In this document: one piece after another, positions 58,869-64,000 of the stretch
Position numbering within the stretch: position 1 is the first letter of the stretch
Layout: the number at the start of each line of letters is the position of its first letter
NCBI GenBank assembly: GCA_000818945.1
Contig: KN805377.1
Span: forward strand, 62,001 to 126,000
Source of the DNA: Schizochytrium sp. CCTCC M209059
Taxonomy: Eukaryota > Sar > Bigyra > Thraustochytrida > Thraustochytriidae
Reading direction: 5' to 3'
DNA: 64,000 nucleotides
Translations under genes and position numbers: made by a program
Notes under the pieces: model-generated
What the model saw: only the letters and a program-made list of their open reading frames with translations
Told to the model about the DNA's origin: nothing
The model's database searches: none

Positions 58869-60449
58869 ATGGGCAACAACGGGCTCAAGAAGGCCACGCC
58901 GGAGCTGCGCGAGCGGTACGCCAAGTTCGGTCAGGAACACGTCTTCAAGTTTGTGGAAAAACTCTCGGCGGAGGAGCAAAGCAACCTTGTCAAGCAGCTC
59001 GAAGAGGTCGACGTCGAGCGATGCAAGACCCTCTTTGAAGCGTCCGTGCATCCGGCGGGCGATGACAAGAATGATAAGGATGACAAAATCAGCCCCGTGG
59101 ACCCCAAGGAGGTCGCTTCGGAGACCGCCATTCAAGAGAATGGAGAGCAGTGGTCTCAAAAGGCCTACGAGAGCATGGCTCGCGGCGAAGTAGCCTTTGT
59201 TGTCCTGTCTGGAGGACAAGGCACCCGTCTTGGCTTTAGTCGCGCCAAGGGCATGTACGACATTGGTCTCCCTAGCCACAAGTCCCTTTTCCAGCTCATG
59301 GGCGAGCGCATCCGCTCGCTTCGTCGGCTCGTGGCCGAGCAGACCTCCACCAAAGAAAGCAAGGTTAGCATCCCATGGTACATTATGACGAGCCCTCTTA
59401 ATGATGCCGACACGCGCTCCTTCTTCAAGGAGAACAAGTACTTTGGCCTCGGCGAGAAGGAGGTTCGCTTCTTTCCCCAGGGCACTCTTCCTTGCATGAC
59501 GACTGACGAGGGCAAGTTCATTCTCGAATCCAAGGACAAGTTGGCCGTCGCGCCCGACGGAAACGGCGGCATTTACCGCGCCATGGACGCAAACGGCGTA
59601 TTCGCAGACATGGATAAGCGCGGCGTCAAGCTCATGCACGTAACCTCCGTCGACAATTCGCTCGTGCAGCCGGCTGACCCGCTCTTTGTCGGTTTTTGTC
59701 TCGCCAAAGACGCCCAAGTTGGAAATAAGGGCTGTCCCAAGGTCTCTTGGGACGAAAAGGTTGGTGTCATGGCACTCAAGGGAGGCAAGCCGAGCGTCGT
59801 CGAGTACTCCGAGCTCGACGAGACTCTGGCCAAGCAGACGGATGAGAGCGGCCAGCTGCTCTTTCGCTCGGGCAACATTTGCAACCACGTGTTTTCCATC
59901 GACTTTCTTCGCAACGTGGCATTGCCTGCGCTTGCTAACACATATCATGTCGCGCACAAGAAGATTCCGTATGCCAATGAAGATGGCGAGAAGACCGCTC
60001 CTGACTCGCCGAACGGCATCAAGTTGGAAATGTTCATCTTTGATGTCTTTCCCCACGCCGAGCGATTCGCCGTCTTCGAGTGCGACCGCAAGCAGGAGTT
60101 TGCTCCTGTTAAGAACGCCCCAGGGACCGCCACAGACTCTCCGGACTCGGCTCGTGCCATGACGTATGCGCTTCACCGCGGCTGGCTGGAGTCTGCAGGC
60201 GCCAAGCTTTCGGGGGATGCGGACCTGGCCTGTGAGCTGAGCCCTCTCGTGTCTCTTCGTGGCGAGGGCCTCGAGGCCTTTGTTAAGAGTGCTCAATCGC
60301 TCACCTTGCCGCTGCATGTACGTCGCGCCGCGGAGTCTCCCGCCGCGGACAAGGCTACAAAGCGCGAGCGCATTTCTGCAGAAGATGCCGAAATCTCGGT
60401 TGATCACTACGTTGATCCGGATGGCGTCAACATCTACGAGCTCAAGTAG
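58869..60449 (+). CDS. UAP1: UDP-N-acetylglucosamine pyrophosphorylase
   Basis: 526-residue enzyme that makes UDP-GlcNAc from GlcNAc-1-phosphate and UTP in the cytosol. It is the last step of the hexosamine pathway, feeding chitin-like polymers, N-glycans and GPI anchors. An N-terminal helical region (1-60) and an acidic linker (62-80) precede the pyrophosphorylase core. The nucleotide-binding loop is VVLSGGQGTRLGF (residues 111-123), followed by LPSHKSLFQL. FFPQGTLPCMT, PDGNGGIYRAM, LMHVTSVDNSLVQPADP and the C-terminal IKLEMFIFDVFPHAERFAVFECDR are all as in eukaryotic UAP1/QRI1. Start ATG at 58869. Confidence 0.96.
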   Translation: MGNNGLKKATPELRERYAKFGQEHVFKFVEKLSAEEQSNLVKQLEEVDVERCKTLFEASVHPAGDDKNDKDDKISPVDPKEVASETAIQENGEQWSQKAYESMARGEVAFVVLSGGQGTRLGFSRAKGMYDIGLPSHKSLFQLMGERIRSLRRLVAEQTSTKESKVSIPWYIMTSPLNDADTRSFFKENKYFGLGEKEVRFFPQGTLPCMTTDEGKFILESKDKLAVAPDGNGGIYRAMDANGVFADMDKRGVKLMHVTSVDNSLVQPADPLFVGFCLAKDAQVGNKGCPKVSWDEKVGVMALKGGKPSVVEYSELDETLAKQTDESGQLLFRSGNICNHVFSIDFLRNVALPALANTYHVAHKKIPYANEDGEKTAPDSPNGIKLEMFIFDVFPHAERFAVFECDRKQEFAPVKNAPGTATDSPDSARAMTYALHRGWLESAGAKLSGDADLACELSPLVSLRGEGLEAFVKSAQSLTLPLHVRRAAESPAADKATKRERISAEDAEISVDHYVDPDGVNIYELK

Positions 60450-61021
60450 AACCGGAGAGCAAATGTCAACTCAGATTATAGGTTTGAAATAAAAACAATG
60501 TCTCAAAATATAAAAGAAAGAAAAACAGATTGCTTCTATCCAGTTCCGACGTTCTGCACTGTAGCCTTGTTCTCGTATAGATACTCTCCCCTGTTCTTTG
60601 AGATGCGCCCATGAAGGACCCCAATTACTTTTCAAAAGGACATATCTGTGACCTTTGCTTGAGAGGCTATATCCTGAGAGGGTAATTTTGTTGTGATAAG
60701 AAAAACGAGCACATGGCTCTTTCCTTCTTTGCGCGGCTGCGGCATTGTTTTACTTTACTTTTGCTCATGCCGATCTCATTGTTGTGATACAACGCTTCGA
60801 TCACATGTAGAGAGAATGGAATTTTTAATGCCATCAACTAGTAGGAGATGAGATGAACAGCAGAACAAAACCAAAACGGGGAGGGAAAAAGGAGGAAAAA
60901 AGAAACATCAACATAGTCACATCTCGATTTGATGGAAGAAATCATGGCGGCTGGCGGCCAGCTAGCCCAGTGAGGTGAGTGCGTGAGCGGAAAAGTGGGT
61001 AAGTGAGTGCGTGAGCAGTTT
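60450..61021. other. Convergent 3' intergenic region, UAP1 / PH-SAM gene
   Basis: 572 bases, AT-rich, with AATAAA just after the UAP1 stop (about 60488) as a likely polyadenylation signal. GTGAGTGCGTGAGC is repeated near 60976-61015. No gene seen. Confidence 0.6.
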
Positions 61022-62095
61022 TTATCTGTCCGGGTTCATCGGCGTGGCAAAGGGAAGGTCAATATCGTCTTCGACGGGTGGCTCATTCACGCTGTGGCCG
61101 CGCGGTTTGGGGCTCGGAAGGGGTTCGCTCCCTGCAATCTCGCCCTTGACGAGACCGCTGATGTTGCGTAGAATCGTCAGCTGGTCGTCCCGCGACTTGA
61201 CGCCGATGGCCTCCAGATCGCTCGAGGCGAGATGGCGGAGTCGGGCTCCATTGATGCCTGCATTAAAGAACTTGGGCGCATGCCAGGCCATGCCAAAGGT
61301 AGTGAGATAGGCAGCTACCTCGAATTTGGACCAGGACTCCCACTTGCTGATTTCTGCTGGCGTGTGAATACGCGTATCGGCAGGGAAGAGCTCGCCATCC
61401 TGCATCCGTAGCGTGTCCAGCATGGACAGCGAGGAACGACGCGAACGCGCGCCGTTCATCTTCTTTTCAATTTCCACGGCGCCGGAAATGGCGGCGATCC
61501 AGGCCTCCGCGTCGGTGCTAGAGTCGGTTTTCAGCTTGTACACACGGGTCGGCGTGACAACATTGATGCGCTCACGCGTCGAGGGATCTTTGACATTCAC
61601 TTGCGACACAATGACCAGCGGAATGACGCCCTTGGGCACATCTGTGCCGCTGGGCTGGTCGTCAAAGTACATGAGCGACTTGGTCGTCAGCACGAACCAT
61701 CTCCGCTTGTACGCCTGATTGACGACACCCTTTTTCATCATAAAGCCGGAGCGCACCAGACTTTCAGAATTGCTGCGCTCGCGAGAGTGGTGCGAGCTGA
61801 ATGAGCCGCCCATCCCTGAAAGCGTCCCGCGCCGATCCCGCTCCGTCACGGTCGACCGCATTGACATGCGCGTATCACCGCCGAGGACCTCGGGCTCCGG
61901 GATACCGCGATCCTCGCCTTCCTCCCCGCTGCTGCTTTCGCTGACGCTTACGCGGTCGTCATCATCGAGGCGGTCGTCGTCTTCGTCGCCACCGCCAGTT
62001 GTTGACGTTACGTTCGACCTCACGCTGGGAGTCCGCGTCGAGTTTCTCGACGTGCTCGTCGTCGTCGTCTTACGTCTACGAAAGAAGAAGGACAT
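61022..62095 (-). CDS. PH-SAM domain protein
   Basis: 357 residues from ATG 62095. Residues 1-112 are disordered, Ser/Thr/Asp-rich, with several RxxS-type sites (RERSNSES). Residues 114-211 form a pleckstrin-homology domain: SGFMMKKGVVNQAYKRRWFVLTTKSLMYFDD at the start and the closing helix DAEAWIAAISGAVE. The basic KK/KRRW in the first loop suggests phosphoinositide binding. Residues 253-316 resemble a SAM domain: ESWSKFEVAAYLTTFGMAWHAPKFFNAGINGARLRHLASSDLEAIGV, then the helix DQLTILRNISGL. A membrane-recruited adaptor is the most economical role. The frame is open past 62095 into the N gap, but MSFFFRRRK is a convincing start. Confidence 0.9.
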   Translation of the reverse strand: MSFFFRRRKTTTTSTSRNSTRTPSVRSNVTSTTGGGDEDDDRLDDDDRVSVSESSSGEEGEDRGIPEPEVLGGDTRMSMRSTVTERDRRGTLSGMGGSFSSHHSRERSNSESLVRSGFMMKKGVVNQAYKRRWFVLTTKSLMYFDDQPSGTDVPKGVIPLVIVSQVNVKDPSTRERINVVTPTRVYKLKTDSSTDAEAWIAAISGAVEIEKKMNGARSRRSSLSMLDTLRMQDGELFPADTRIHTPAEISKWESWSKFEVAAYLTTFGMAWHAPKFFNAGINGARLRHLASSDLEAIGVKSRDDQLTILRNISGLVKGEIAGSEPLPSPKPRGHSVNEPPVEDDIDLPFATPMNPDR

Positions 62096-62322
62096 CGTGC
62101 CCTGCCCAGCCCTGCTTTGACCAGTTCTGCTCTGCTCTGCTCTGCGCAGGGCCTCCCTCGTGCCCTCGCGAGCCTCTCGCCGCCGCTCCTCTCCTCCTCG
62201 CGCAGGAGCTCTCGCGCGCGAGGGCCGAAGAGTCTGTCCAGGCGGCCCGGCGCGTGCGGGCTCCCCTTTTCTCCTCGCCCCCCTCAATTCCGCGCCACTC
62301 CGCGCAGGGGCGGGCCGCCCAC

Positions 62323-62628
62323 NNNNNNNNNNNNNNNNNNNNNNNNNNNNNNNNNNNNNNNNNNNNNNNNNNNNNNNNNNNNNNNNNNNNNNNNNNNNNN
62401 NNNNNNNNNNNNNNNNNNNNNNNNNNNNNNNNNNNNNNNNNNNNNNNNNNNNNNNNNNNNNNNNNNNNNNNNNNNNNNNNNNNNNNNNNNNNNNNNNNNN
62501 NNNNNNNNNNNNNNNNNNNNNNNNNNNNNNNNNNNNNNNNNNNNNNNNNNNNNNNNNNNNNNNNNNNNNNNNNNNNNNNNNNNNNNNNNNNNNNNNNNNN
62601 NNNNNNNNNNNNNNNNNNNNNNNNNNNN
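62323..62628. other. Assembly gap (N run)
   Basis: 306 undetermined bases in GC-rich intergenic sequence. Confidence 0.99.
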
Positions 62629-62804
62629 CGCGCCGCTCGCTCCTCGCCGCGCGCAGGCGCCCGTGCTCCGCGCCCGCGCCCGCGCTCTTGCTCGCGTACG
62701 TGCTCGCGTACGTGCTCTTGCTCTTGCTCTTGCTCTTGCTCGCGCCCGTGCTGAGGACAGGACTCGACGACTCGGGTCTGCAAGCGCCGCGTCGCGGCCG
62801 CGGC

Positions 62805-63057
62805 GCAAGTGCGCTATCCCGCGCTCGCAAGTGCGCTATGCGCGGCCGCGCAAGTTGGCTATCCGCGCTCCGCACTTGCGGCGCTCCGGCAAGCGTGCTT
62901 TGCGCGCCCGCAAGTGTGTTTTGTGCGCCCGCAAGTGCGCTATTCGGCGCGGGAAGGGCGGAAAGCGCGCCGCGCCGCTGCGCAAGTGGGGAATGCGCGC
63001 CGGCAAGTGGAGAATGCGCGCCGGAAAGGGCGGGGCCGCGCGCCGCAAGTGGAGAAT
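62805..63057 (+). promoter_or_regulatory. GCAAGTGSGSTAT motif cluster 5, at least nine copies
   Basis: Exact GCAAGTGCGCTAT occurs near 62805, 62827 and 62931. Variants are GCAAGTTGGCTAT (about 62850), GCAAGCGTGCTTT, GCAAGTGTGTTTT, GCAAGTGGGGAAT and two GCAAGTGGAGAAT. They are mostly on the plus strand, 160-410 bases before the IQ-protein start. Confidence 0.6.
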
Positions 63058-63215
63058 GGCCGTTAGCTAGCGGGGGCGAGCAGCGAGCGCCTGATAAAAA
63101 ACGCCGCCAAACCCGACTCCTCGAGCGAACGAGACGCTCGTGCTCGCTCGCGGGGACCGCGGCGGGGACGTCGGCGGAGACGTCGGCGGAGACGCAGAGG
63201 AGACGCAGAGGCGCA

Positions 63216-64000
63216 ATGGACCTCTACGTGGTGGAGCGCCAGCTCCGCGAGGCGGAGCGGGAGCTGGCCCAGGAGGTCCGTGCGGGCGAGGTGGCCCCGG
63301 GCTCGCCTTTCGCGGCTCTACGCTGCGAGAGACTCTACCGCACCGTGGGCGCCTTGCGCAAGAAGCGTGCAGACCTTGTTCGCAGCGCGAGGTCCTTCGA
63401 GCCGCACGCCGTGCCAAGACGACGGGGCGGAGACGCTTCATCTTACCACGACCGCAGAGACGAAGCTCTTTTCAGGGACTGGGACAGGGACACGGACCGG
63501 GATCCGGCCAAAGAAAACGTTCGTGCACCCTTGCCGCCCTTGCCGTCAAGCAGATTTCGGGCGCACGCGGAAAAGTGGCTGCAGGCCGGTGACGAAGAGA
63601 ACGAGGATGTCTGGGAGTGGAATGGTCGCGCGCTCCGTGTTGTGAAAAATGTCGTCTACAGTGATAGCGACTTGCTCGAGTCTCTCCTGGCCAAGGCCCG
63701 CGCCCTCGAGGCAAAGTTGACCGCTCTCGAGGCCAAAGGCAGCACCAGCGCTGCAGTATCGCCCATCGCACAGACGTGGTCCGAGGAGACCAAGGCCACC
63801 GTGGCCGCAGGGTCTGACTTGGGCGATGAAAGAACACGTGCCAGGGAGGCCGCACGAGAACAGCTACGCAAACGGGCGACCATGCTGCGGCAGGAACACG
63901 AGCAAAACAGCGCCATCATTGTACAGAGCACCTTTCGCGGTTTCCTCGGTCGTCGCAAGATGCGAGAGGCTCGCACGGCTTTCAATGCACGCATCCGCGA
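63216..64000 (+). CDS. IQ-motif coiled-coil protein, 5' part (cut by window end)
   Basis: Open from ATG 63216 to the window edge with no stop, 261 complete codons. Residues 1-25 are helical (MDLYVVERQLREAERELAQE). A disordered region with RDWDRDTDRDPAKEN follows. Residues 158-180 form a short coiled coil (LLAKARALEAKLTALEAK), and residues 233-250 are an IQ motif (IIVQSTFRGFLGRRK), a site for apo-calmodulin or myosin-light-chain-type EF-hand proteins. The frame is real-looking: consistent codon use, and a start just downstream of the motif cluster. Relatives include cilia/flagella-associated and myosin-like IQ proteins; the missing 3' part is needed to choose. Confidence 0.75.
   Translation, partial: MDLYVVERQLREAERELAQEVRAGEVAPGSPFAALRCERLYRTVGALRKKRADLVRSARSFEPHAVPRRRGGDASSYHDRRDEALFRDWDRDTDRDPAKENVRAPLPPLPSSRFRAHAEKWLQAGDEENEDVWEWNGRALRVVKNVVYSDSDLLESLLAKARALEAKLTALEAKGSTSAAVSPIAQTWSEETKATVAAGSDLGDERTRAREAAREQLRKRATMLRQEHEQNSAIIVQSTFRGFLGRRKMREARTAFNARIR

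Larger units (their letters stand above)
62096..63215. promoter_or_regulatory. Divergent promoter region, PH-SAM / IQ protein, with gap
   Basis: About 1.1 kb of very GC-rich DNA between divergent starts. It includes CTCTG repeats (about 62125-62145), the N gap, CTTGCT/GCGTAC repeats (62690-62750), and the largest cluster of the GCAAGTG motif (62805-63057). Confidence 0.55.

Noticed and set aside
57942..60407. 821-codon minus-strand open frame opposite UAP1
   Set aside because: Antisense shadow of UAP1 plus leader sequence; only the 75-residue frame at its end, in another phase, looks real.
61022..62875. 617-codon version of the PH-SAM protein reading through the N gap
   Set aside because: The extension is undetermined or repeat sequence; ATG 62095 gives a coherent protein.

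Overview
The window looks like nuclear DNA of a GC-rich, intron-poor protist. The genes are eukaryotic: 14-3-3, eEF2, PAF1, RRP36, serine palmitoyltransferase LCB2, a DEAD-box helicase, a mitochondrial bL25 and UAP1. Almost all are single uninterrupted frames on both strands. Only one intron is clearly visible, in the MATE transporter. Gene-free stretches are full of tri-, tetra- and pentanucleotide repeats. MORN/DUF4116, a TSP1 membrane protein and a PiggyBac-like gene fit a stramenopile, most likely a thraustochytrid (Labyrinthulea). That assignment is an inference from content; no rRNA marker is present.

Layout. 0-3.5 kb: a METTL21-type methyltransferase and a long coiled-coil protein, both minus strand. 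4.9-9.1 kb: two tandem LCB2 genes whose 3' halves are almost identical while their 5' halves have diverged. 9.2-11.3 kb: a very homogeneous 19-bp satellite of about 109 units. 11.3-15.5 kb: a gene-free low-complexity desert with an assembly gap. 15.5-16.8 kb: an unrecognised protein with five copies of an AEWSGTVGV-like motif. 16.8-28.9 kb: DUF4116/MORN protein, AEC carrier, macrodomain protein, DOPA-dioxygenase-like secreted protein, 14-3-3, PAF1 and RRP36. 29-35 kb: a PiggyBac-like protein that appears to carry a YqaJ-like nuclease insertion and a duplicated zinc-binding tail, divergent from a 2OG-Fe(II) oxygenase. 36-41 kb: bL25m, a TSP1 membrane protein and eEF2. 42-50 kb: a hypothetical protein, a GPH-type MFS symporter, an SRPBCC protein and a DEAD-box helicase. 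50-53 kb: a second gene-free desert. 53-64 kb: ornithine aminotransferase, a decayed gene, a MATE transporter with one intron, a 75-residue coiled-coil protein, UAP1, a PH-SAM protein, and the start of an IQ-motif protein cut by the window edge.

The genes do not form a pathway or operon. The content is housekeeping (translation, ribosome biogenesis, transcription elongation, sphingolipid and UDP-GlcNAc synthesis) interspersed with transporters and lineage-specific proteins. The less ordinary signals are the LCB2 gene-conversion tract, the satellite that is stop-free in all three minus-strand frames, the WSG-repeat protein, the PiggyBac-like chimera, and a recurring GCAAGTGSGSTAT-like motif. 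That motif clusters in at least five upstream regions and may be a lineage-specific promoter element.
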